From NCBI RefSeq assembly GCF_036084755.1, contig NZ_CP107968.1:7200001-7264000 (forward strand): a DNA stretch of 64,000 nucleotides. Direction: 5' to 3'. Of this stretch, positions 8,485 to 16,411 are shown piece by piece (the first letter of the stretch is position 1; each line of letters starts with the position of its first letter). The notes below the pieces were generated by a model. The model saw only the letters and a list, made by a program, of their open reading frames with translations. It did not search any database and was not told the DNA's origin. Both the position numbers and the translations under genes were made by a program. Source of the DNA: Streptomyces sp. NBC_00370 (GTDB lineage: Bacteria > Actinomycetota > Actinomycetes > Streptomycetales > Streptomycetaceae).

Positions 8485-8489
8485 GGAGG
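8485..8489 (+). promoter_or_regulatory. GGAGG ribosome-binding site fixing a CTG start
   Basis: A consensus GGAGG lies 6 nt before CTG 8496. In this frame a TGA at 8478-8480 closes the reading frame upstream, and no ATG, GTG or TTG occurs in frame before the helix-turn-helix, so this site selects the CTG. Confidence 0.7.
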
Positions 8490-8495
8490 CTTCCC

Positions 8496-9191
8496 CTGAA
8501 CACCACATCGACGGCCCCCGCCGAGCCCGACGCGGACACGGCGTCGGGCGCCACCGGCGCGGGCCGCCGCGGCGGCAGGGCCGGGAAGCGCCGGGCCATC
8601 ACCCAGGGTGCGCGCACGGTCTTCGGCCGGGAGGGGTACAGCCGCACCAGCATCGAGGCCATCGCCGCCGAGGCCGGGGTGTCCACGCGGACCATCTACA
8701 ACCACTTCGACGGCAAGGAGAAGCTGTTCTCCGACGTGCTGCACGACAGCGCGACCCAGGTCGCCGACGCCTTCATCGCGACCGTCCACAAGCAGATGAC
8801 CGGCACCGACCCGCGGGCCGACCTGCTCGCCCTCGGCCGCGCCTTCGTCGGCCAGCGCACCCAGTTCCCCGAGCACTTCGCGATGGTGGGCCAGATCAAG
8901 GCCGAGGTGCGGCACTTCCCCGCGGCCGTGATCGACACCTGGCAGCAGGCGGGACCGGCGCGGGTGCAGCAGGAGGTCGCCGGGCAGTTGGGACGGCTCG
9001 CGGAGGCCGGGCTGCTGCGTATCGCCGACCCGGCGCGCGCCACCTCGCACTTCATCGCCCTCGTGACGTCGGAGATCACCATCCGCCCGTACGGAAGCCC
9101 CTCGCTGGGCCCTGACCGGATACGCGACTGCGTCACCAGGGCCGTCGACGCCTTCCTGTACGGATACGGGGCGGCGGGCCGCTCGAACTGA
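8496..9191 (+). CDS. TetR/AcrR-family transcriptional regulator (CTG start)
   Basis: 231 aa if read from CTG 8496. The TetR DNA-binding domain is intact: ITQGARTVFGREGYSRTSIE, then IAAEAGVSTRTIYNHFDGKE with the usual YxHF helix. The first in-frame ATG/GTG codons (8670s) fall inside the recognition helix region and cannot be the start of a working protein. The C-terminal ligand domain resembles AefR-like regulators. Preceded by a box shared with the MDR gene promoter, it probably represses itself and the MDR gene. The first 30 residues are Ala/Gly/Thr-rich and likely flexible. The alternative to a CTG start is a sequencing error. Confidence 0.85.
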   Translation: MNTTSTAPAEPDADTASGATGAGRRGGRAGKRRAITQGARTVFGREGYSRTSIEAIAAEAGVSTRTIYNHFDGKEKLFSDVLHDSATQVADAFIATVHKQMTGTDPRADLLALGRAFVGQRTQFPEHFAMVGQIKAEVRHFPAAVIDTWQQAGPARVQQEVAGQLGRLAEAGLLRIADPARATSHFIALVTSEITIRPYGSPSLGPDRIRDCVTRAVDAFLYGYGAAGRSN

Positions 9192-9198
9192 TCGAAGA

Positions 9199-9262
9199 GT
9201 CCCGCTACGGGGTATTGAGGGTATTTCGTTCGCGCGTACGAACCCTCATACCAGAGCGGGAC
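9199..9262 (+). terminator. 64-nt extended hairpin after the TetR gene
   Basis: Outer arms GTCCCGCT (9199-9206) and AGCGGGAC (9255-9262) are perfectly complementary. Inside them GGTAT/ATACC, GAGGG/CCCTC and TTCGT/ACGAA also pair, interrupted by small bulges, leaving an 8-nt loop. It starts 8 nt after the TetR stop, so termination is likely, but its size and 90-nt distance from the conservon start leave a regulatory role open. Confidence 0.6.
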
Positions 9263-9353
9263 GCCGTATGGGCGAGTTTGTCAACTGCACTCCGCTCGTG
9301 ACCGCTTGGCGACTACTGTGTGTTGCTGGTGATCAACGGAGGGCTCCACACTG

Positions 9354-11249
9354 ATGTCTCACCTTCGCGCACCCGTCGCGCGGCCCGAGCGCCGCGAGGG
9401 CGGGCGGCACGGCAGGCAGGCCGGCCGGCCGGCCTCGCCCACGGCCCGGCCGACCGGGCCGTCGTCACCGGACACCCGGATACGTCCCCAACTCCTGCGC
9501 ACCGCCGTGCTGCCCGCCATAGTCGCCGCGCTGAGCGGCGCGACCGGTGTGGCGCTCACGCTCCGCTCGTCGGCAGCCGAACCCACCACAGCCGTCTGGG
9601 CCGGCCTCGTCGGCACGGCGCTGCTCGCCTTCGCCGCCGTCGCGGCCGCCGCCCTCGGCGCCGAGCGCACCGCCAAGTCCTTCATCGGACGCTGTGAGGC
9701 GCTGCGCCGCTCCGGCGTGCGCGGCCAGGCCGAACTGCGCGCCCTCGTCGAGCAGCTCAGACGCGGCGAACCGGTGCCCGCCCGGCGTACGCCTCCGGCG
9801 CCAGGACCCGCCGGCCGCACCGCCGCCCGTACCGCCGGCTACGGCGAGGACGAATTCGACCTGCTGGCCAAGGAGCTGGAGCGCTCGCAGCAGACCGCGC
9901 TCGCCGCCGTCGTACAGGCGTCCCGGCTGTCCAGCAGCGCGGGCAACGAGCAGAAGGTCGAGGTCTTCGTCAATCTGGCCCGGCGCCTTCAGTCGCTGGT
10001 CCACCGGGAGATCCAGCTGCTGGACGACCTGGAGAACGAGGTAGAGGACCCCGAACTGCTGAAGGGCCTCTTCCACGTCGACCATCTGGCCACCCGAATC
10101 CGCAGGCACGCCGAGAACCTGGCGGTGCTCGGCGGCGCCGTGTCCCGCAGGCAGTGGAGCAAGCCGGTCACCATGACCGAGATCCTGCGCTCCGCCATCG
10201 CCGAGGTCGAGCAGTACCCGCGGATCAAGCTCGTGCCACCGATCGACGGCACCCTGCGCGGCCACGCCGTCGCCGACGTCATCCACCTGCTGGCCGAACT
10301 GGTCGAGAACGCCTCGGTGTTCTCGTCCCCCCACACCCAAGTGCTGCTGCGGGCGCAGCAGGTGACGGCCGGTCTCGCCATCGAGGTGGAGGACCGCGGC
10401 CTCGGTATGCCGGCCGACGAGCAGAAGCGGATGAACGGTCTGCTCGCCGACCCGGACCAGGTCAATGTCGCCCAGCTCCTCCAGGACGGCAGGATCGGGC
10501 TGTTCGTGGTGTCGGCGCTGGCCCGCCGACACGGCATCGCCGTCCGGCTGCAGTCCAACATCTACGGCGGCATCCAGGCCGTCCTCGTACTGCCGCAGGC
10601 CCTGCTCGGCTCGGAGGAGTCCGAATGCGCCGGTCCAGGCCTCGACGCCGCTGCGCCGCCCGCGCCGGCATCCGCACCCGTACGCCCGCCAGCGCCCGCC
10701 GCCGTACGCGCGCCGGTGCCTGCCCGCGTACCGGTACCCGTGGTCCCCGTACAGGTGGCGGGTCTGCCGGTGCGCGGCGCGCGCGCCGAGCGGCCCACGC
10801 CCGCGGCGGCGCGGCCGGGCGTCACCCACGGCTCCCGGCAGCCCGTCCCCGACGTGCGCGCCGCGACGGTCGCGGCAGCGCCGCCCGTACCGAGCGACCC
10901 GCCGCCCGCTGGGGACGGGACGATCCGCGGCACGATGAGTCGGCCGACCCGGCCCCAACTGCCCAAACGCCGGGGCCAGGGGCATCTGGTGCCGCAGCTG
11001 CGCGACGCCCCGGCCGCGGGTCCCGACGACGAACCCGTCCTGCACGACCCGGGTCTGATGGCCGCCTTCCGCCGTGGCATCGGCCTCGCCGAGGCCCAGC
11101 CCGAGGCGCGGGTCGAGATCCGGCCCGAGTTGTCCGAGCCGTCCGAGCCGCCCGAGCCGTGGACCGGAGAGCGACTCGCCGCGCGGCCCGCCGACCCGGA
11201 CCCGCGGCCCGCCCCCACCGCCCCCCACGACACCACCCCCAAGGAGTAG
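9354..11249 (+). CDS. cvnA: Conservon CvnA: membrane histidine-kinase-like ATPase
   Basis: 631 aa. Two hydrophobic helices near residues 45-100 (LPAIVAALSGATGVALTL and AGLVGTALLAFAAVAAAA) anchor it in the membrane. An HATPase_c domain follows with N box ELVENASVF, G1 DRGLGMP and G2 GRIGLFVVSALARRHGI. The phospho-acceptor His region is poorly conserved, as in known CvnA proteins. The last 220 residues are Pro/Ala-rich. In Streptomyces conservons, CvnA-D form a membrane complex likened to eukaryotic G-protein-coupled systems. GGAGGG lies about 10 nt before ATG 9354. It is the first gene of a tightly packed five-gene operon. Confidence 0.9.
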   Translation: MSHLRAPVARPERREGGRHGRQAGRPASPTARPTGPSSPDTRIRPQLLRTAVLPAIVAALSGATGVALTLRSSAAEPTTAVWAGLVGTALLAFAAVAAAALGAERTAKSFIGRCEALRRSGVRGQAELRALVEQLRRGEPVPARRTPPAPGPAGRTAARTAGYGEDEFDLLAKELERSQQTALAAVVQASRLSSSAGNEQKVEVFVNLARRLQSLVHREIQLLDDLENEVEDPELLKGLFHVDHLATRIRRHAENLAVLGGAVSRRQWSKPVTMTEILRSAIAEVEQYPRIKLVPPIDGTLRGHAVADVIHLLAELVENASVFSSPHTQVLLRAQQVTAGLAIEVEDRGLGMPADEQKRMNGLLADPDQVNVAQLLQDGRIGLFVVSALARRHGIAVRLQSNIYGGIQAVLVLPQALLGSEESECAGPGLDAAAPPAPASAPVRPPAPAAVRAPVPARVPVPVVPVQVAGLPVRGARAERPTPAAARPGVTHGSRQPVPDVRAATVAAAPPVPSDPPPAGDGTIRGTMSRPTRPQLPKRRGQGHLVPQLRDAPAAGPDDEPVLHDPGLMAAFRRGIGLAEAQPEARVEIRPELSEPSEPPEPWTGERLAARPADPDPRPAPTAPHDTTPKE

Positions 11250-11256
11250 ATGCACC

Positions 11257-11694
11257 ATGGCGAGCGATGTACCGACCGGACATGTCACCGATCTCGACTG
11301 GCTGCTGAGCGGCCTGGTCCAGCGTGTCCCGTACACCCGCAGCGCTGTGCTGCTCTCCTCCGACGGCCTCGTGAGGTCGGCCCACGGCCTCGACTCCGAC
11401 AGCGCCGACCACATGGCGGCCCTCGCCTCAGGTCTTTACTCCCTGGGACGCAGCGCCGGCATCCGCTTCGGCGACAGCGGCGAGGTCCGGCAGGTCGTGG
11501 TCGAGCTGGATTCCACCCTGCTGTTCGTCTCCACGGCCGGCTCCGGGACCTGTCTGGCCGTACTGGCGGGCCGCGAGGCGGACGCCGCGGTGCTCGGCTA
11601 CGAGATGGCGATGCTGGTCAAGAGCGTACGGCCGTACCTGGCCACCCCTGTCAGGCAGGCGGCGGGCCCGGCGCAGAGCTTCACGGGGCGCTGA
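11257..11694 (+). CDS. cvnB: Conservon CvnB: roadblock/LC7 domain protein
   Basis: 145 aa, essentially one roadblock/LC7 domain: LDWLLSGLVQRVPYTRSAVLLSSDGL, the ASGLYSLGRSAG helix and VVVELDSTLLFVSTAG. Roadblock proteins regulate small GTPases, here presumably CvnD. AAGGAG lies about 10 nt before ATG 11257, and an out-of-frame ATG at 11250 is ignored. It follows cvnA by 7 nt and its stop lies 2 nt before the cvnC GTG, so the genes are translationally linked. Confidence 0.92.
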   Translation: MASDVPTGHVTDLDWLLSGLVQRVPYTRSAVLLSSDGLVRSAHGLDSDSADHMAALASGLYSLGRSAGIRFGDSGEVRQVVVELDSTLLFVSTAGSGTCLAVLAGREADAAVLGYEMAMLVKSVRPYLATPVRQAAGPAQSFTGR

Positions 11695-11696
11695 AG

Positions 11697-12068
11697 GTGC
11701 CGGTCCCGACGGACGGGCCGTGGCTCGACGAAGCCGCCGGCCGGCTCATCCGTCCGTACACGGCCAGCGGCGGCCGTACGCGGCCGGCCGTCGCCTTCGA
11801 CCTGCTGACGCAGGTGATGTCCACGGGAAGCGTCCCGCAGGCACATCTCGACCCGGAGCACGCCGAGGCCCTGGGGCTCTGCCAGGGACCGACCTCGGTC
11901 GCCGAGATCTCGGCGTACCTGCGGCTCCCCGCGACCGTGACCAAGGTGCTGCTCTCCGATCTGGTGGGCTGCGGAGCGATCACCGCACGGCCGCCCGACA
12001 CCTTCGACAACCCCACCGACCAAGCCCTGCTGGAGGCGGTGCTCGATGGTCTACGACGACAGCTCTAG
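11697..12068 (+). CDS. cvnC: Conservon CvnC: DUF742 protein
   Basis: 123 aa from GTG 11697. It matches the DUF742 pattern: RLIRPYTASGGRT at the N-terminus, then a winged-helix-like C-terminal part (TSVAEISAYLRLPATVTKVLLSDLVGCGAI). DUF742 proteins are the third component of every conservon; the fold suggests DNA or protein contact but the role is not firmly known. It overlaps cvnD by 23 nt. Confidence 0.9.
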   Translation: MPVPTDGPWLDEAAGRLIRPYTASGGRTRPAVAFDLLTQVMSTGSVPQAHLDPEHAEALGLCQGPTSVAEISAYLRLPATVTKVLLSDLVGCGAITARPPDTFDNPTDQALLEAVLDGLRRQL

Positions 12069-12735
12069 CTCCGAACCATCCCCGACGGCGTTCCCCACGG
12101 CGCTGAAGATCCTGGTCGCCGGCGGCTTCGGGGTCGGCAAGACGACCTTCGTCGGCGCGGTCAGCGAGATCGCCCCGCTGAGCACGGAGGAGCTGCTGAC
12201 CCAGGTCGGGGCCGAGACGGACGATCTGACGGGCGTCGAGTCCAAGACCTCCACCACGGTCGCCATGGACTTCGGCCGGATAACTCTCGACGAGCGGCAC
12301 GTGCTCTACCTCTTCGGCACCCCCGGCCAGGAGCGCTTCTGGTTCATGTGGGACGAGCTGTCCCGAGGCGCGCTCGGCGCGATCGTGCTCGCCGACACCC
12401 GGCGGCTCGAATACTCCTTCTCCGCCGTGGACTTCTTCGAGCAGCGCGGCATCGGGTTCGTCGTCGCCGTCAACGAGTTCGACGGTTCGTTCCGCTACGA
12501 ACCCGACGAGGTGCGGGCGGCGATAGATCTCAAACCCGAGGTGCCGATCGTGCTCTGCGACGCCCGGATCGCCAGCTCCGGCATCAGAACGCTGGTCACG
12601 CTCGTACAGCACCTGCTCACCACGACGACGGGAGCCGCCCCGATGCCCGGGCCCCCGGCGCCTGTGCCCCCGGCCACGGCGGCCACGGCGGCCGGCCTCA
12701 CGGCCGCCGAGCCGAGCGACGGAGCGTCCGCATGA
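12046..12735 (+). CDS. cvnD: Conservon CvnD: Ras-like GTPase
   Basis: 229 aa. P-loop GGFGVGKTT (about residues 26-34), switch-region threonines in SKTSTTVAMDFGRI, and G3 FGTPGQER are visible. The usual NKxD G4 motif is replaced by NEFD (VAVNEFD), as is usual in this bacterial GTPase family. The last 40 residues are Pro/Ala-rich and probably disordered. It begins inside cvnC and its stop overlaps the start of the GAF gene (ATGA). Confidence 0.92.
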   Translation: MVYDDSSSSEPSPTAFPTALKILVAGGFGVGKTTFVGAVSEIAPLSTEELLTQVGAETDDLTGVESKTSTTVAMDFGRITLDERHVLYLFGTPGQERFWFMWDELSRGALGAIVLADTRRLEYSFSAVDFFEQRGIGFVVAVNEFDGSFRYEPDEVRAAIDLKPEVPIVLCDARIASSGIRTLVTLVQHLLTTTTGAAPMPGPPAPVPPATAATAAGLTAAEPSDGASA

Positions 12736-13268
12736 GGCGCGGGTACGACCCGCTCAGCCGGTTACTGCTCACCCCCGTCGACCAGGAGGCGCCGGACCGG
12801 GTGCGGCGTCTGCGCACCCTCGGGCTCGGGCAGCGGCCCGAGCCGGCGTTCGACGCGTACGCCAGACAGCTGGCCGAGCAGACGGCGGCGCCGTACGCGA
12901 TGGTCAACTTCATCGACGAGGAGCGACAGTTCTTCGCCGGGCTGCACACCCCGCCCGGCGCGCCCGCCGACCGCTATCTCGCCCGCGACCACGGCTTCTG
13001 CCCGCATGTGGTGGTACGGCGCAAGGCCCTGGTCCTGGAGGACGTGGCCGACTTCCCCCGCTTCGCCGGGAACCCCCTGGTGGAGGAGAGCGGCATCCGC
13101 TCGTACCTCGGGGCGCCGCTCGTCGACCGTACGGGGCTGGCGCTCGGCACGGTCTGCGTGTCCGACACCGAGCCGAGGCGCTGGGGCCGGCCGGGGCTGG
13201 ACCTGGTCAAGTCCGTCGCCGCCGAACTCGTCCGGCAGATCCACCACCGGGAGGACGGCGGTATCTGA
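12732..13268 (+). CDS. GAF-domain protein, fifth gene of the conservon operon
   Basis: 178 aa, almost entirely a GAF domain: AYARQLAEQTAAPYAMVNFIDEERQFFAG, then FCPHVVVRRKALVLEDV and SYLGAPLVDRTGLALGTVCVSD. GAF domains bind small ligands or chromophores; the Cys in GFCPHV is a possible ligand contact. Start ATG 12732 overlaps the cvnD stop. Codon 11 (12762-12764) is TTA, so only this member of the operon would need bldA tRNA, giving developmental gating of an added sensor. No output domain is present; it presumably feeds the conservon complex. Confidence 0.88.
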   Translation: MRRGYDPLSRLLLTPVDQEAPDRVRRLRTLGLGQRPEPAFDAYARQLAEQTAAPYAMVNFIDEERQFFAGLHTPPGAPADRYLARDHGFCPHVVVRRKALVLEDVADFPRFAGNPLVEESGIRSYLGAPLVDRTGLALGTVCVSDTEPRRWGRPGLDLVKSVAAELVRQIHHREDGGI

Positions 13269-13332
13269 GGCATCCGGAGCAACCCGGGCACCGGACGGCA
13301 TGAGACGGACGGGTACGGGGAAGACGCCGCCG

Positions 13333-14298
13333 ATGACGGCATACCAACCGGGGCTGCTCACGGCCCACGACGGCATCCAGATCGCCACGTACACCTGGCT
13401 CCCCGACAACGGCAGGCCGCGTGCCCTCGTACAGATCGCCCACGGCGCCGCCGAGCACGCCCTGCGCTACGACCGGTTCGCCCGGCATCTGCTGGAGCAC
13501 GGGTACGGGGTGGTCGCCACGGACCATCGCGGGCACGGCGCCACGGCCACCTCAACCGGCGGTCTCGGCGTCACCGAACCCGACACCGGCGACAGTGACG
13601 ACAGCGCGGACGACGACCCCCCGAGCAGCTGGCGGGCCATCGTCAGGGACCTCAAGACGGCAGGGGACCAGGCCCGCACCCTGTACCCGGGCGTGCCGGT
13701 GGTGCTCCTCGGCCACAGCATGGGCTCGATGCTCGCCCGGGACTACGCGCAGGAGTACGCGGACGATCTGACCGCCCTCGTGCTCACCGGCGCCTTCCGT
13801 ACCCTGCCGGGCGCGGAGATCGACACCTCGCTCGCCGGTCTGGAGCAGGAGATCGCCGAGCACGGCAGGGCGGCGCACTCCCCGTACATCCCCGGCCTCT
13901 TCGCCTCGTTCAACGATCCGTTCCCGCACCGCACCGGCTTCGAGTGGCTCTCCCGCGACGAGGCGGAGGTCGACGCCTATGTGGCGGACGAGCGGTGCGG
14001 CTTCCCCTTCAGCGCGGGTCTTGCCCTGGACTGGCTGCACGCCGTCCGCAAGATCAACGACCCCCGCTCCGTCGCCCGGATCCCGGCCGACCTGCCGGTG
14101 CATGTCGCTGCGGGCGAGGAGGACCCCTGCAACCAGCGGATGACGCTGATCTACGAACTGCTGGAGGACTTCCGCTACGCGGGTGTCGAGGACCTCAGCT
14201 GGAAGGGCTACCCGGGCGCCCGCCACGAGATCCTGAACGAGACCAACCGCGACGAGGTGCACCGGGACCTGACCGACTGGCTCGACGCGCACGTCTGA
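13333..14298 (+). CDS. Alpha/beta hydrolase (monoacylglycerol-lipase-like)
   Basis: 321 aa. Serine hydrolase features: the oxyanion segment AHGAAEHALRYDRF, VVATDHRGHGAT, nucleophile elbow LLGHSMGSMLARDYA (Ser near residue 138), an Asp in VHVAAGEEDP and the His in YPGARHEILNE. The sequence pattern is that of monoacylglycerol lipase/lysophospholipase-like enzymes that cleave acyl esters in the cytoplasm. ATG 13333 follows GGGGAAG by about 11 nt; ATG 13300 is in frame but lacks a site. It is 64 nt after the GAF gene and could be read through from that operon. Confidence 0.87.
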   Translation: MTAYQPGLLTAHDGIQIATYTWLPDNGRPRALVQIAHGAAEHALRYDRFARHLLEHGYGVVATDHRGHGATATSTGGLGVTEPDTGDSDDSADDDPPSSWRAIVRDLKTAGDQARTLYPGVPVVLLGHSMGSMLARDYAQEYADDLTALVLTGAFRTLPGAEIDTSLAGLEQEIAEHGRAAHSPYIPGLFASFNDPFPHRTGFEWLSRDEAEVDAYVADERCGFPFSAGLALDWLHAVRKINDPRSVARIPADLPVHVAAGEEDPCNQRMTLIYELLEDFRYAGVEDLSWKGYPGARHEILNETNRDEVHRDLTDWLDAHV

Positions 14299-14351
14299 CG
14301 CGTCTGAGCCGGCCGGTCAGGTGTGGGGGCGCGATCGGGCGCGCGGTGCGG

Positions 14352-15209
14352 TCAGGCGGCGTCCAGCGTCGCCAGCTCGGCCGGGGTGAGTACGAGCCCG
14401 ACGGCGGCGACCGAGTCGCGTACGGTCTCGGGCCGGCTGAATCCGGGGATCGGGACGACGACCGGCGACTTCGCCAGCAGCCAGGCCAGACAGACGCGCT
14501 GCGGGCTCACCCCGTGGGCCTCGGCGACCTTCGCGAACGGCGCGAACCGGGAGCCGAGGTCACCGGCCTGTTTGATGCCGCCGAACGGGCTCCACGGCAG
14601 GAAGGCGATGCCCAGCTCGGTGCAGAGCTTCAGCTCGGCCTCGCTGGAGCGGAAGGCGGGCGAGTACTGGTTCTGCACGGAGGCGAGCCGCCCGCCGAGC
14701 ACCTTGTTCGCCGCCCGTATCTGCTCCGGATTCGCGTTGGAGATGCCCGCCTGCCGGATCTTGCCCGCGTCGAGCAGGTCGCGCAGCGCGCCGACCGACT
14801 CCTCGTACGGCACCTTGGGGTCGGGGCGGTGCAGCTGGTAGAGCCCGATCGCGTCGACCCCCAGCCGGCCGAGCGAGGACTCACAGGCCGCCTTGATGTG
14901 GGCGGGGGAGCCGTCCACGTCCCAGGAACCGTCGCCCGGCCTGGTCATCCCGCCCTTGGTGGCTATGAGGACGTCGGTACCGCGGTCGTGCGAGGCGAGG
15001 GCCTTGGCCAGCAGCGCCTCGTTGTGCCCCACCTCGTGGGCGTGCAGGTGGTACGCGTCCGCGGTGTCGATGAGGGTGATCCCGGAGTCCAGCGCCTCGT
15101 GCACGGCGGCGATGGAGCGGGCCTCGTCGGGCCGCCCCTCGATCGACATCGGCATACCGCCGAGCCCGATCGCGCTCACCTTCACTGAGCCGATACGGCG
15201 CTTCTTCAC
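14352..15209 (-). CDS. Aldo/keto reductase
   Basis: 285 aa from GTG 15209. The (beta/alpha)8 aldo/keto reductase pattern is clear: GLGGMPMSIEGR, catalytic Asp/Tyr in LIDTADAYHL, Lys in VLIATKGGM, His in YQLHRPDPKVPYEESVGAL, and the NADPH-binding VVVPIPGFSRPETVRDSV. These enzymes reduce carbonyls with NADPH. The GTG overlaps the TGA of the upstream DinB-fold gene (GTGA), so the two are translationally coupled. Confidence 0.9.
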   Translation of the reverse strand: MKKRRIGSVKVSAIGLGGMPMSIEGRPDEARSIAAVHEALDSGITLIDTADAYHLHAHEVGHNEALLAKALASHDRGTDVLIATKGGMTRPGDGSWDVDGSPAHIKAACESSLGRLGVDAIGLYQLHRPDPKVPYEESVGALRDLLDAGKIRQAGISNANPEQIRAANKVLGGRLASVQNQYSPAFRSSEAELKLCTELGIAFLPWSPFGGIKQAGDLGSRFAPFAKVAEAHGVSPQRVCLAWLLAKSPVVVPIPGFSRPETVRDSVAAVGLVLTPAELATLDAA

Positions 15210-15718
15210 TGCCGCCCCCGCACACCGAGGATGAAGGCCGCCTGGCCGGCGTGCTGGAGATCGTCGGAGATGACGGAGATGATCCTGACCCCGAGGGTGA
15301 CCGCCGGGGTCCACGAGTCGTCGACGACCCGCTCGAAGTCCTTGTCCTTCAGCGTGGCCACGTACTCGACGGTCCGGTCATGGACGGCGTCGTGATACCC
15401 GGCGAGCAGCTCACCGGACACGCCCCCGAGCGCGGCCACGTCCCGCGTGGAGTGCCCGTAGCCGGTAGCGCCGGCCGGGAACGGCAGACCGAACCGCTCC
15501 GACCAGTCCTGTGACGTCCAGAGCTGATCGCTCCCCGCGAGGCCGGCGATGTGGTCGTCCTGGATCCGGGTGAGATGCCAGACGAGCCAGGCGACCGAAT
15601 TGGCCCCGTCGTCCAGCCGGGCGGCGAGGTCATCGGGAGCCGTTCCGTCGACCACGTTGTGCACGAGCTCACGGATACGGCCGAAGGCGTCGATGAGCAG
15701 GTCACCGCTTGCGGTCAT
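15206..15718 (-). CDS. DinB/DUF664-family protein (mycothiol-transferase fold)
   Basis: 170 aa four-helix DinB-like protein. Metal-ligand histidines can be picked out in WLVWHLTRIQDDHI and in ISVISDDLQHAGQAAFI near the C-terminus, matching the three-His site of mycothiol- or bacillithiol-dependent S-transferases. ATG 15718 follows GGAAGGGA by 7 nt. Thiol transfer is a family-level inference. Coupling with the reductase suggests a shared detoxification role. Confidence 0.82.
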   Translation of the reverse strand: MTASGDLLIDAFGRIRELVHNVVDGTAPDDLAARLDDGANSVAWLVWHLTRIQDDHIAGLAGSDQLWTSQDWSERFGLPFPAGATGYGHSTRDVAALGGVSGELLAGYHDAVHDRTVEYVATLKDKDFERVVDDSWTPAVTLGVRIISVISDDLQHAGQAAFILGVRGRQ

Positions 15719-15874
15719 GACTGGGTCCCTTCCTGATGCTGATCGGTACGTCCTGTCCAGGTTCCCTCTTGTCGGCACGGGACGCCCCCGGAATGCCGTT
15801 AGTGAGCACCCGGCCGAGTGCGGTATTGTTCTGATGCACGTCGAGCCGGGGGAAACCCCAGGTCACACGGGCAT

Positions 15875-15948
<74 letters not shown>

Positions 15949-15968
15949 CTCGAAAGAGTCGAGGTCAG

Positions 15969-16001
15969 GGCCGGTATCGGAGAAATCCGATACCGGCCTT
16001 T
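15969..16001 (+). terminator. tRNA-Pro terminator
   Basis: A 13-bp perfect stem (15969-15981 with 15986-15998), GAAA tetraloop and a TTT run, 20 nt after the tRNA. Confidence 0.85.
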
Positions 16002-16042
16002 GATCGTTCGGACGTCGTCGAGAGGTGAACCGCTCCGCCGTA

Positions 16043-16230
16043 TCACGGGCCGATGGCGACGAGGATCAGGGGAAGCGGGATGTGGCCCCAGCGGGCGAGT
16101 GCCTTGGCGATGACGGAGTGGGTCGCGAAGAACCGTCCCGCGTGGCACCCCACCGCTACCAGGACGAAAAAGACCACCGCGTAGACGGTCATGCCGCCGA
16201 CGCCGGCGGTGGCGAGGACGGGTGTGCGTG
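16043..16230 (-). pseudogene. C-terminal remnant of a CadD-type cadmium-resistance transporter
   Basis: The minus frame ending with TGA at 16043-16045 encodes a hydrophobic tail (TVYAVVFFVLVAVGCHAGRF, then IAKALARWGHIPLPLILVAI) that resembles the last helices of CadD-family cation transporters, including the ALARWGH step before the final helix. Upstream in frame the similarity fades at about 16230 and a stop follows, so the first two-thirds of the gene are absent. The largest intact piece (ATG 16192) would be only 49 aa. It abuts the tRNA-Pro unit. The upstream boundary is approximate. 16231-16411 shows nothing recognisable. Confidence 0.5.
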
Positions 16231-16411
16231 CGCGGCGGGCACGGACCTGTGGCTCGGCGGTGGCGACAGGCCCGTCGGAGGACGAGGAGATGTGGTCCGT
16301 ACCGCTCGCGCCTGCCGGGGGGCGAGCGTGTCACACGGCGTCGAGGGCACGGCGGGGGCATTCTGTGGGTGTTTGTGATCGCGGGGGCGGCGACGAGAGA
16401 AGGGGCCAGGC

